Shown: piece by piece, positions 1 through 5,987 of the stretch
Layout: every line of letters starts with the position of its first letter
Position numbering within the stretch: position 1 is the first letter of the stretch
Assembly: GCA_000402835.1 (NCBI GenBank)
Contig: AQRZ01000056.1
Coordinates: 1-13,223 of the forward strand
From: Synergistetes bacterium JGI 0000079-D21
GTDB lineage: Bacteria; Synergistota; Synergistia; Synergistales; 79-D21
Reading direction: 5' to 3'
DNA length: 13,223 nucleotides
The notes under the pieces: generated by a model
What the model was told of the DNA's origin: nothing
Database searches by the model: none
What the model saw: the letters and a program-made list of their open reading frames with translations, nothing else
Translations under genes and position numbers: made by a program

Positions 1-567
1 GATGCTCCCACGGCGAACCTTCTTTACCGTCATGCCTACCAGCGTCTCGGCCTTGACGTTGGGAACGACCTGTACGTGGACGAGTCCATCTCGTTCCAGG
101 ATACCAAACACGGGAACCTTTCCTGCAGCTCCGCGGCCGCGTTTGCCTTTACGCCTGCCGCCGAAGTAGGATTCATCGAGCTCGACTTCGCCGCCCAGGA
201 GCATTTCAGCATCGGGTGCGTGAGCGAGGATGGCGGCACGGATAACCATGACAGCACGGTGTGCGACTTTGTAGGAAACTGCCACCTGCTGGGCGATCTT
301 CCTGGCGGAAAGCTCCAGTTCGAAAAGCTTGATGATCCGGAGCCACTGGTCGCAGGGAAGATTAACGAGATTGAGCCACCTTCCCGAGAAGTCGTGGAAC
401 GTGTAACCGCAGCGGGAGCAGCGACGCCTACCGTCAGTCAACTTGTAAAGTTTCCTCTGTCGGCAGACAGGACAAAATCTCTGTTGGTTTTTCCAGCAAA
501 ATCCCAACAGGTATTTTCTCGCTGCGGACTCGCTACGAATTAAGTATTCATAGGCTTTGAGCTCCAT
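1..567 (-). CDS. IS1595-family (ISXO2-like) transposase, N-terminal part, cut by left edge
   Basis: The reading frame starts at the ATG at 567 and stays open to base 1, giving 189 residues with the C-terminus outside the window. Residues 32-53 form a zinc ribbon (Cys32, Cys35, Cys50, Cys53). Around residue 131 is the family hallmark ELDESYFGGRRKGKRGRG, which carries the first catalytic acidic residue (Asp131) of the DDE-type domain, followed by a beta strand reading VFGILERDG. This order, an N-terminal zinc ribbon then the DESYFGGR block, is typical of IS1595/ISXO2 transposases, which move the element by cut or copy and paste. The ribosome site is weak (AGGA about 7 bases before the ATG). No break is seen in the visible part; whether the remaining Asp/Asn and Glu/His residues are intact cannot be judged. 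Its 5' end sits about 20 bp from an IS3 remnant, so the two elements are nested or abutting. Confidence 0.88.
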   Translation of the reverse strand, partial: MELKAYEYLIRSESAARKYLLGFCWKNQQRFCPVCRQRKLYKLTDGRRRCSRCGYTFHDFSGRWLNLVNLPCDQWLRIIKLFELELSARKIAQQVAVSYKVAHRAVMVIRAAILAHAPDAEMLLGGEVELDESYFGGRRKGKRGRGAAGKVPVFGILERDGLVHVQVVPNVKAETLVGMTVKKVRRGSI

Positions 568-585
568 GGCACCATCCTAATACAG

Positions 586-1277
586 GTGCCAGATAGGGAG
601 CAATCACCTAAAAAAAAGCCAGGCGTCTGTTCGGCCAACCCCCGAAAGCATAGGGCCCTACAGGCGGACCTCGAACGAGAGGGGAAGAAGGTCGGCATCA
701 GGAAGATTTGCCGGATCCTGGGCCTGCCGAGGCGAAGCTTTTATTACAAGCCCCGGAAAAGGCGGATTCCGTTGAACCCTGACAAGGTACAGAAGGTGTC
801 CGACTGCATCGAGAAGTTCCCGACCTACGGGTACCGGCGGATTGCCCTTCTTCTGAACGAGAACCGCAAGGTGATCCAGAGGATCCTGCAGAAGAAGCAC
901 TGGCAGGTCCGGAAGCGGCCCTTGAAGAAGCGCTGATCTGCCGTTTCGGGCACCTGGGAAGAACCACGAAGCCGATCATCCTGAGAAGCGACAACGGCCT
1001 GGTCTTCACCAGCAAGCGCTACACGAACACCGTCAGAAGCTACGGGCTGACCCAGGAATTCATCACGCCCTACACGCCGGAGCAGAACGGGATCGTGGAA
1101 CGGTTCATCAAGAGCCTGAAGGAAGAGTGCGCCTGGCAGCACCGGTTCGAATCCCTGTCCCAGGCCCAGCGTGTCATCGGTTCCTGGATCCGGCACACCA
1201 ACACGGAACGGCCTTACCAGGCCCTGGGATATAAGCCGCCGGTTTTGTTTGACAAGGTTCAGGAATTAAGCGCGTAA
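586..1277 (+). pseudogene. IS3-family transposase orfB with internal deletion and frameshift
   Basis: Two frames encode one broken orfB. The first (to the TGA at 934-936) has the helix-turn-helix-like start (VGIRKICRILGLPRRSFYYK) and the GYRRIALLL and KHWQVRKRP segments. The second frame, open from about 912 to the TAA at 1275-1277, resumes with EAALEEALICRFGHLG, then LRSDNGLVFTS (second catalytic Asp), FITPYTPEQNGIVERF and SLKEEC (catalytic Glu), and ends in RPYQALGYKPP. Intact relatives carry roughly 60-70 more residues between these pieces, including the first catalytic Asp in a WATDL-like strand. That block is missing, and the join at 910-920 changes frame, so no functional transposase can be made. 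The 5' part (orfA and the left terminal repeat) is also absent. The GTG at 586 is only the frame opening, not a convincing start. Confidence 0.85.
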
Positions 1278-1306
1278 GTTGTGCCAATTCCAGGGGGTCA
1301 TTACAC
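586..1306 (+). mobile_element. IS3-family element remnant
   Basis: The span holds the broken orfB and, just after its stop, a likely right terminal repeat at about 1281-1305. Read inward this begins TGTAATGACCCCCTGG, the kind of end seen in several IS3 groups. No matching left repeat or orfA was found before 586; the sequence there instead leads into the IS1595-type transposase. An A8-G run at 610-618 resembles the programmed -1 slippage site between orfA and orfB, but the upstream frame does not look like orfA, so its role is uncertain. Exact element borders and target duplications could not be set. Confidence 0.55.
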
Positions 1307-1319
1307 TTTTTCAGACCCC

Positions 1320-1348
1320 TTGACTTCCTAAAATAAAACGATTATAAA
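1320..1348 (+). promoter_or_regulatory. Sigma-70-type promoter for the peroxiredoxin gene
   Basis: TTGACT (1320-1325) and TATAAA (1343-1348) are separated by exactly 17 bases in an AT-rich stretch that contrasts with the GC-rich surroundings. The peroxiredoxin ATG lies 49 bases beyond the -10 box, with AGGAGG at 1385-1390 and 7 bases of spacing. The -35 box begins 14 bases after the presumed IS3 right end. Confidence 0.7.
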
Positions 1349-1397
1349 TATCAACATGAGAAGCGTCTGAAAAACCGAGTCAAAAGGAGGAATCGAA

Positions 1398-2114
1398 ATG
1401 GAATCCACGAATGAAGCCACCTGTGTCTCCATGCCCCGCATCGGTGATAAAGCCCCCTCGTTCAAGGCGTCCACGACCCAGGGGGAGATCAATTTCCCGG
1501 AACAGTATGCAGGTAGTTGGGTGATCCTGTTCAGCCACCCCGCAGACTTTACCCCCGTTTGCACTTCGGAATTCATGACATTTGCCTCGATGCAGGAGCA
1601 GTTCGAGAAGGCGAACTGCAAGCTGGTCGGGCTCTCGGTGGACGGGCTCTACAGCCACATCGCCTGGTTGCGGACCATCAAGGAAAAAATCGAATACCGG
1701 GGAATGAAGGATGTGGAAGTTCGTTTCCCGCTGATCGAGGACATCACCATGGAGGTCGCGAAGAAGTACGGCATGATCCAGCCCGGGGAAAGCTCGACGA
1801 AGGCCGTGAGGGCGGTGTTCATCATCGACCCGAAGGGGATTATCCGGGCGATCATCTACTATCCGCTGAGCCTCGGAAGGAACTTCGACGAACTCTACCG
1901 GGCCCTGCTCGCCCTGCAGACCGCGGACGCCTTTTCCGTTGCCACCCCGGCGGACTGGAGGCCCGGGGACGACGTGATCGTTCCCACGGCCGGTTCCTGC
2001 GGCGTGGCGAAGGAACGGATGGAAAGCCAGGAGGGGATGACCTGCCACGACTGGTTCTTCTGCACGAAGAAACTGGACAGGCAAACGGTGCTGGACACGA
2101 TCCTGAAGAAATAA
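1398..2114 (+). CDS. Thiol-dependent peroxiredoxin, archaeal/Prx6-type AhpC-TSA family
   Basis: This 238-residue cytosolic enzyme should reduce hydrogen peroxide and alkyl hydroperoxides. The peroxidatic cysteine is Cys55 in HPADFTPVCTSEF, and Arg138 in TKAVRAVF is the probable conserved activating arginine. The long C-terminal arm after DWRPGDDVIVP carries Cys201, Cys216 and Cys222; the CHDWFFC pair resembles the CxDWWFC pair of the Aeropyrum pernix thioredoxin peroxidase, where one of the two resolves the peroxidatic cysteine. The length fits that Prx6-like subfamily and is longer than typical bacterial AhpC. The start is fixed by AGGAGG at 1385-1390. It has its own promoter and no clear terminator before folD, 196 bp downstream, so some read-through into folD is possible. 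Electron donor genes (thioredoxin or NADH reductase) are not in the window. Cys201 is an additional cysteine with no role I can assign. Confidence 0.93.
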   Translation: MESTNEATCVSMPRIGDKAPSFKASTTQGEINFPEQYAGSWVILFSHPADFTPVCTSEFMTFASMQEQFEKANCKLVGLSVDGLYSHIAWLRTIKEKIEYRGMKDVEVRFPLIEDITMEVAKKYGMIQPGESSTKAVRAVFIIDPKGIIRAIIYYPLSLGRNFDELYRALLALQTADAFSVATPADWRPGDDVIVPTAGSCGVAKERMESQEGMTCHDWFFCTKKLDRQTVLDTILKK

Positions 2115-2153
2115 AAGAAAAGGCGGAATCGGGGAATCGCGGTCGTTTTTCCC

Positions 2154-2300
2154 GTGATTGCCATCCAGCCTCGCGGAAAAAAGACCTCGGGAAAAAGCGC
2201 CCCCGGAAGGGCAGAAACGAAGAAAATCCGCGTGGTAGAATTGTTCCGGCCGGACCGGGTTTCCCGGGACGAGCAGGGCCGCATCACGGGGCTATTCTAG
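2154..2300 (+). CDS. Possible small ORF between the peroxiredoxin gene and folD (48 aa)
   Basis: A GTG-initiated frame ends at the TAG at 2298-2300, and that stop overlaps the folD ribosome site AGGAGG (2299-2304). The C-terminal half (KKIRVVELFRPDRVSRDEQG and on to GRITGLF) has a protein-like composition, while the N-terminal half is Lys/Arg/Gly-rich and less convincing. No ribosome site precedes the GTG. The frame is the same as that of the peroxiredoxin and runs open from its stop codon. It could be a small coupled gene, the eroded tail of an older gene, or chance. I do not recognise a family. Confidence 0.2.
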   Translation: MIAIQPRGKKTSGKSAPGRAETKKIRVVELFRPDRVSRDEQGRITGLF

Positions 2301-2310
2301 GAGGGCAAGC

Positions 2311-3171
2311 ATGGCGAAAATCCTGGACGGAAAGGAAACGGCCCGGAAAATCCTGGAAGAGCTGAAGGCGCGCTGCGCAATCCTGAAGGAAAAGGGCGTC
2401 GTCCCGGGCTTGGCGGTGGTGCTGGTGGGAAATGACCCCGCCTCCGCCATCTACGTCGGGCAGAAGGAAAAGGCGTGCGCGGAGGTCGGGTTCAAATCCT
2501 TCCGGCACGAGTTGCTTGCTGATGCGGCGGAGCCGGAGCTTTTCGCGCTCGTCGACCGGCTCAACGGCGATCCGTCGGTTCACGGGATCCTGGTTCAGCT
2601 TCCGCTGCCGAAAGGACTCAGCGCGGACCGCACCATCGAGCGGATCGACCCGTGCAAGGACGTGGACGGCTTCCACCCTCTCAACGCGGGGCTGTTGGCG
2701 TGCGGGCTGCCGGGGGTGGTGCCCTGTACCCCCAAGGGAGTGATGCGGCTTCTTCGGGATCACGGCATTCCCCTTGAAGGGAAAAAGGCGGTGGTGGTGG
2801 GCCGGAGCAACATCGTGGGCAAGCCGATGGCCCAGCTGCTGCTTGCGGCGAACATGACGGTCACGGTCTGCCATAGCCGGACCCCCGATCTGGCGGCAGA
2901 GACCCTGCAGGCCGACGTTCTGGTTGTGGCAGCCGGCAAGCCCGGGATCGTAGACGGCTCGATGGTGAAAGAGGGGGCCGTCGTGGTGGACGTTGGGATC
3001 CACAGGACACCGGAAGGGATCGTGGGTGACGTGAAATTCGACGAGGCCGCCGAAAGGGCCTCGTGGATCACCCCGGTGCCGGGCGGAGTGGGGCCCCTGA
3101 CGATCGCCATGCTCCTGGAGAACACCCTGGAACTGGCGGAGAGGGCAACGACCAAAGGGACAGAGAAATAG
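2311..3171 (+). CDS. folD: Bifunctional methylenetetrahydrofolate dehydrogenase / cyclohydrolase
   Basis: FolD interconverts 5,10-methylene-THF, 5,10-methenyl-THF and 10-formyl-THF in the cytosol, supplying one-carbon units for purines and formyl-Met and, in many anaerobes, linking formate to the C1 pathway. The 286 residues match the usual length. Visible landmarks are Tyr48 and catalytic Lys52 in AIYVGQK, Gln96 in VQLPLPKG, the DVDGFHPLN substrate loop around residue 117, the dinucleotide-binding GRSNIVGKP at 164-172, CHSRT at 187-191, and the closing PVPGGVGPLTIAMLLENT signature at about 255-272. The ATG follows AGGAGG by 6 bases. The gene points toward a convergent cassette, from which a strong stem-loop separates it five bases after the stop. 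No THF ligase gene is visible nearby, so no C1 operon can be claimed here. Confidence 0.97.
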   Translation: MAKILDGKETARKILEELKARCAILKEKGVVPGLAVVLVGNDPASAIYVGQKEKACAEVGFKSFRHELLADAAEPELFALVDRLNGDPSVHGILVQLPLPKGLSADRTIERIDPCKDVDGFHPLNAGLLACGLPGVVPCTPKGVMRLLRDHGIPLEGKKAVVVGRSNIVGKPMAQLLLAANMTVTVCHSRTPDLAAETLQADVLVVAAGKPGIVDGSMVKEGAVVVDVGIHRTPEGIVGDVKFDEAAERASWITPVPGGVGPLTIAMLLENTLELAERATTKGTEK

Positions 3172-3175
3172 GAGA

Positions 3176-3209
3176 GGAACGGCCTCGGCTCAGCAGCCGG
3201 GGCCGTTCC
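3176..3209. terminator. Stem-loop between convergent folD and radical SAM genes
   Basis: GGAACGGCC (3176-3184) pairs with GGCCGTTCC (3201-3209), extended inward by TCGGCT with AGCCGG (one G-U) around a CAGC tetraloop, about 15 paired bases. There is no plus-strand T run; the minus-strand side continues into TCTCCTATTTCTCTG. It begins 5 bases after the folD stop and overlaps the last codons and stop of the minus-strand radical SAM gene. It is probably a bidirectional terminator or 3'-end stabiliser. Confidence 0.7.
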
Positions 3210-4047
3210 CTTCCGGGGAAACGGTTACGTACCGGTTTACTTCGCCCAGCAGTCGCTTTTTGTCTTGGGGCAGGGTGCCTTTGATCTTGATGAGGTTTGT
3301 CGGGTGGGTCGTATCGAACACCGTGGGCTGACGGGGTTCGAGATTTTCCAGCAGCGACCGTATTTCCAGCAGCCTTTCCCTTCCAGTTGGAGGAACGAAC
3401 TCCCCTCTTTCCACTCTCTTGCCTAGCTCCGTCCCGTAAAAAACCGTCAGGTTCATGGTGATGATTCTGTTCGTCACGAACTGGTTGAGCATTTTGGCGG
3501 TCGCAACGGCGTTGTCCACGGATTCGCCCTTTCCAGCGATTCCATACATGATGACGGAGTTGAACGGTATTTTTGCCTCGTTCAGTTTTTTCGCCTGTTC
3601 GATCGCTTCGCCGACCGTATGGCCTTTGTTCATCAGCTCCAGGATGTCGTCCCGGCCGGTCTCGAAGCCGATGTAGAGGAGCCTGAGTCCCGCATCGTGA
3701 AGGATAGACAACTGTTCGACCGTATACGCGGAAATGTTCCTTACGGACGCATAAGAGGCCACGCACGCGCAAGTCGGCAGGTAGCGACGGACCAGGTCCA
3801 GCAACCGCTTCATCTTGTCGAACCCTATGGACAACGGATCCGCGCCACCCAGGAACACTTTTTCGGTGTAGGCGTCTCCGCTCCGCAACTGCATTTCGAT
3901 GTCCGGGAACGGGACCTGCCTGTATTGAACGTCCTTGTACATGGAGCAGAACGCGCACTTGTTGTAGGAGCATCCTGACGTGACCAGCAGCAGGGGCGTA
4001 TTCATTTCGTCCTGCGGGTAGTAAACGGGTTCGTCCTTGTACGTCAT
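3190..4047 (-). CDS. Radical SAM protein, third gene of the Pol V cassette
   Basis: The 285-residue protein carries a radical SAM iron-sulfur motif within TSGCSYNKCAFCSMYKD: Cys26, Cys31 and Cys34, a CX4CX2C spacing instead of the usual CX3CX2C. I recall this spacing from a COG1032-like group of short radical SAM proteins with GCSYNKCxFCxMY. The SAM-binding Gly-rich strand FLGGADP is at about 66-71, and LLYIGFETG follows near 150. The C-terminal THPTNLIKIKGTLPQDK is another recurring feature of that group. Substrate and reaction are unknown. The ATG at 4047 overlaps the umuC stop in an ATGA arrangement, with a GGAAGGGG ribosome site 9-10 bases ahead, so translation is coupled to umuC. The frame stays open far upstream through umuC, but that is a GC-rich shadow; the ribosome site and the first conserved residues place the start here. 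The last codons lie inside the 3' stem-loop. Confidence 0.85.
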   Translation of the reverse strand: MTYKDEPVYYPQDEMNTPLLLVTSGCSYNKCAFCSMYKDVQYRQVPFPDIEMQLRSGDAYTEKVFLGGADPLSIGFDKMKRLLDLVRRYLPTCACVASYASVRNISAYTVEQLSILHDAGLRLLYIGFETGRDDILELMNKGHTVGEAIEQAKKLNEAKIPFNSVIMYGIAGKGESVDNAVATAKMLNQFVTNRIITMNLTVFYGTELGKRVERGEFVPPTGRERLLEIRSLLENLEPRQPTVFDTTHPTNLIKIKGTLPQDKKRLLGEVNRYVTVSPEGNGPGC

Positions 4048-5321
4048 TGCAGCATTCCCCTTCCTTTCCCCGGCTGCAAAACAGCCGTCATCCCTTCCGA
4101 CAGCATTTCGTGCTTCGGTTCCCATTCCCTCTCCTTCGAAAACAGCAGGGCCGGTTTCAGCGTTCCCGCTCCCAGGGTCCGGTTGACCGCGTCCACGGCG
4201 GCCATCAGGGCCCGGTCCCTCTTCCGCCTCTGCAGCGCCTCCTCTCCGTCGAACAGCCCCTGTTGGGCCATTCCGTCGGGGCCCAGGTCGAGGAGGATGA
4301 CCCCGGCCTTGGTGAAGGCGTGCCCGGGGGCGTAGATCCGCTCGAGGCCTTCGAGGGCGGCCTTCACCAGGGAAAGGCTGCTGGAGGTGGGGGCGTCCAT
4401 CTTCATCGTGGCGGCGGGGGCGAAGAAGTTCCCCCGGAATCGGCTGGTGGCGATGGTGACCTGCAGGGTCCCGGCGGCGAGTCCCTGGCGCCTCAGCCGT
4501 TCCGCGGCCGATACGGCGTGTGCGGTCACGGCCTCCTTCAGGCTTTCCAGGTCGGATACCGGCCTGCCGAACGAACGGGAAACCTGGATCGACTTCTGGG
4601 CGGGGTCCTCCTCCACCAGCCGGATGCAGGAGATTCCCCGCAGCTCCCAGGCGGTGTGGACCGCCCGGACGGAGAAGTGCCGGCGCAGCCATTCGTCCCT
4701 GGCGTCCCGGAACCGGCGTGCCGTTCGGATGCCGAAGCGGACGAGGGATTCGGTGCACCGCCGCCCGATTCCCCAGACGTCCCCGACGGGGACCTTTTCC
4801 AGGAAAGCGTCCAGGTCCACCCCCTCCAGGGAAAAGACGCCCCCGGTTTCGGGGTCTTTCTTTCCCCTGTCCGCGGCCAGCTTGGCCAGGGTCTTGGTGG
4901 GGGCGATGCCGATGGAGACGGGGATCCCGATCTCCCTGAGCAGCGTGCTTCGGATTTCCCTGGCGTACTCCACGGGGTCGGCCAGGGAGGCGATGGAGAG
5001 ATCCAGGAACGCTTCGTCCACGGAGTAGGTTTCCATCCGGCCGGTGTAGCGGGAGAGGATCGCCATGACGCGGCGGGAGACCTCGTGGTACAGGGCGAAG
5101 TTGGTGGAGAAGACGGTGACGCCGTGGACTTCCGCCAGGGACCGGACCTTGAAGAAGGGCTCTCCCATGGGGATGCCGAGAGCCTTGGCCTCGTTGGACC
5201 GGGAGATGACGCACCCGTCGTTGCAGGAAAGCACGATGACCGGCTTTCCTTCCAGGTCCGGGCGCAGGAGCCGTTCGCAGGAAACGAAAAAGTTGTTGCA
5301 GTCGCAGAGGGCAAAGCGCAC
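4044..5321 (-). CDS. umuC: Y-family DNA polymerase V catalytic subunit
   Basis: UmuC is an error-prone polymerase that copies past DNA lesions. The 425 residues begin with the palm motif CDCNNFFVSCERLL (Asp7) and contain SVDEAFLD (Asp102, Glu103), which together supply the metal-binding carboxylates. PVSIGIAPTKTLAKLAAD follows at about 133-150, then the DVWGIG helix-hairpin-helix, the SFGRPVSDLESL little-finger region, and a C-terminal W-x-P-K-x-x-M-L-S segment like the UmuC-specific tail. That tail separates it from DinB. The start is a GTG at 5321, with GGGAGG overlapping the end of the upstream gene; an ATG at 5326 is in another frame and gives a shadow ORF. It lies 6 bases after the UmuD-like gene and overlaps the radical SAM gene by 4 bases, so the three form one operon. 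No canonical LexA box was seen. Confidence 0.95.
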   Translation of the reverse strand: MRFALCDCNNFFVSCERLLRPDLEGKPVIVLSCNDGCVISRSNEAKALGIPMGEPFFKVRSLAEVHGVTVFSTNFALYHEVSRRVMAILSRYTGRMETYSVDEAFLDLSIASLADPVEYAREIRSTLLREIGIPVSIGIAPTKTLAKLAADRGKKDPETGGVFSLEGVDLDAFLEKVPVGDVWGIGRRCTESLVRFGIRTARRFRDARDEWLRRHFSVRAVHTAWELRGISCIRLVEEDPAQKSIQVSRSFGRPVSDLESLKEAVTAHAVSAAERLRRQGLAAGTLQVTIATSRFRGNFFAPAATMKMDAPTSSSLSLVKAALEGLERIYAPGHAFTKAGVILLDLGPDGMAQQGLFDGEEALQRRKRDRALMAAVDAVNRTLGAGTLKPALLFSKEREWEPKHEMLSEGMTAVLQPGKGRGMLQ

Positions 5322-5327
5322 CGCATC

Positions 5328-5606
5328 CTACCTCCCGTTCGGGTCCTTCAGGATCCAGGTGACCCGCCCCCAGACCCTGGAGGGGACAAAGCCCCGCTCG
5401 AGGCGGCGGCAGGCCAGGTTCCCGGCTTCCGTGGCGACCACGGCCAGGCAGCCTTCCTCCGGCGGCAAAGAGCGGTCGACCACCAGGATGGAACCGGAAT
5501 CCAGGCGAAAGGCAAAGGTCGAGGAGGGGCGGGGCACCAGGATTTCCCCCAGGCGCTCGGCCAAAGGACGGGTTTTTTCCGGGATACCGGTCAAACGGAC
5601 GGACAT
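5328..5606 (-). CDS. UmuD-like (S24/LexA fold) protein lacking protease residues
   Basis: The 92-residue product matches the C-terminal half of UmuD. PSSTFAFRL (28-35) corresponds to the UmuD strand PSATYFVK, GSILVVDRS (38-46) to GDLLIVDSA, CLAVVATEAGNLACRRL to DIVIAAVDGEFTVKKL, and WGRVTWILK (79-87) to the final FGVVIHVVK. The normal GDSM-x-x-x-GI-x-x-GD segment with the nucleophilic Ser is reduced to DSGS, a loss of about 10 residues, and the catalytic Lys is replaced by Arg67. Self-cleavage therefore looks impossible. The N-terminal arm is short, close to that of processed UmuD'. The ATG at 5606 was chosen for its GGGGGG ribosome site 6 bases ahead; an in-frame ATG at 5648 has none. It sits 6 bases upstream of umuC, which identifies it as the Pol V partner. 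This is inferred from alignment by eye. Confidence 0.75.
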   Translation of the reverse strand: MSVRLTGIPEKTRPLAERLGEILVPRPSSTFAFRLDSGSILVVDRSLPPEEGCLAVVATEAGNLACRRLERGFVPSRVWGRVTWILKDPNGR

Positions 5607-5735
5607 GGCAGGCCCCCCTTCGCAGAAAGGATAACCTATTGTAATCATAAAAGGGGGATTCTTGCATTAAAAGATATCATTTCGGGTGTCCCGAACGCGT
5701 GATATGCTAAGCGCAGGACAGGCTCCAGGAGCGTG
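5607..5735. promoter_or_regulatory. Divergent control region between the Pol V cassette and the deaminase/msrB unit
   Basis: The 129-bp gap between divergent genes is AT-richer than its flanks. It holds a perfect 6-bp inverted repeat TTCGGG-tgt-CCCGAA (5681-5695), a minus-strand TACAAT -10-like box (5643-5638) and a plus-strand TATGCT box (5703-5708). Both boxes lack a good -35 at 17 bp. No CTGT-N8-ACAG or GAAC-N4-GTTC SOS operator was found. The inverted repeat could be an operator or a small hairpin. Confidence 0.35.
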
Positions 5736-5984
5736 ATGACCTTGGAAGAGGCCGAACGGCTGCTGATCGTGATCCGCCAGGACATCTATCCCCTCACCGA
5801 GCGCCTTGTGGCGGAGGGGAACAACCTTTTCGGGGCGGCAGTGCTGGCGGGGCCCGGGCTGGACGTGGTGGCGACGGGCAGTAACCGCCGGGAGGAGGAT
5901 CCGACCCTTCACGGGGAGATCGACTCGATCAAGGCCCTGTACAAGGGGCTGAAGGTGAAGGGCGTGAACCGAAGGGAGGGATGA
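5736..5984 (+). pseudogene. Truncated nucleoside/cytidine deaminase-family ORF
   Basis: The 82-residue frame matches the N-terminal half of a COG0590-like nucleoside deaminase. EGNNLFGAAVL (residues 27-37) is the usual N-terminal substrate-side strand, and LHGEIDSIK (58-66) carries the first zinc ligand (His) and catalytic Glu of the H-x-E motif. Full-length relatives continue for about 80-100 more residues with a PCxxC motif supplying two zinc cysteines; here the frame ends in KVKGVNRREG and no PCxxC is found in any frame before msrB. It cannot form the normal zinc site. The upstream AGGAG sits only 4 bases before the ATG at 5736 (a GTG at 5733 is in frame), so translation may persist, perhaps only to feed the ribosome into msrB, whose GTG starts 3 bases after the TGA. 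It may be a deletion remnant. Confidence 0.65.
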
Positions 5985-5987
5985 ACC

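Noticed and set aside
610..618. A8-G run as an active IS3 programmed frameshift site
   Set aside because: The frame upstream does not resemble orfA and the downstream orfB is broken, so no functional frameshift product exists here.
1517..2365. 282-codon plus-strand frame overlapping the peroxiredoxin gene and folD
   Set aside because: Out of frame with both well-supported proteins and of shadow-like composition.
4048..5667. Upstream extension of the radical SAM frame to 825 codons
   Set aside because: The extension overlaps umuC in another frame and is low complexity; the ATG at 4047 has a ribosome site and lies just before the first conserved residues.
4047..5702. 551-codon open frame on the plus strand opposite umuC
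   Set aside because: It is antisense to a clear Y-family polymerase and has the Gly/Pro/Arg-rich, motif-free composition of a GC-rich shadow frame, with no suitable ribosome site.
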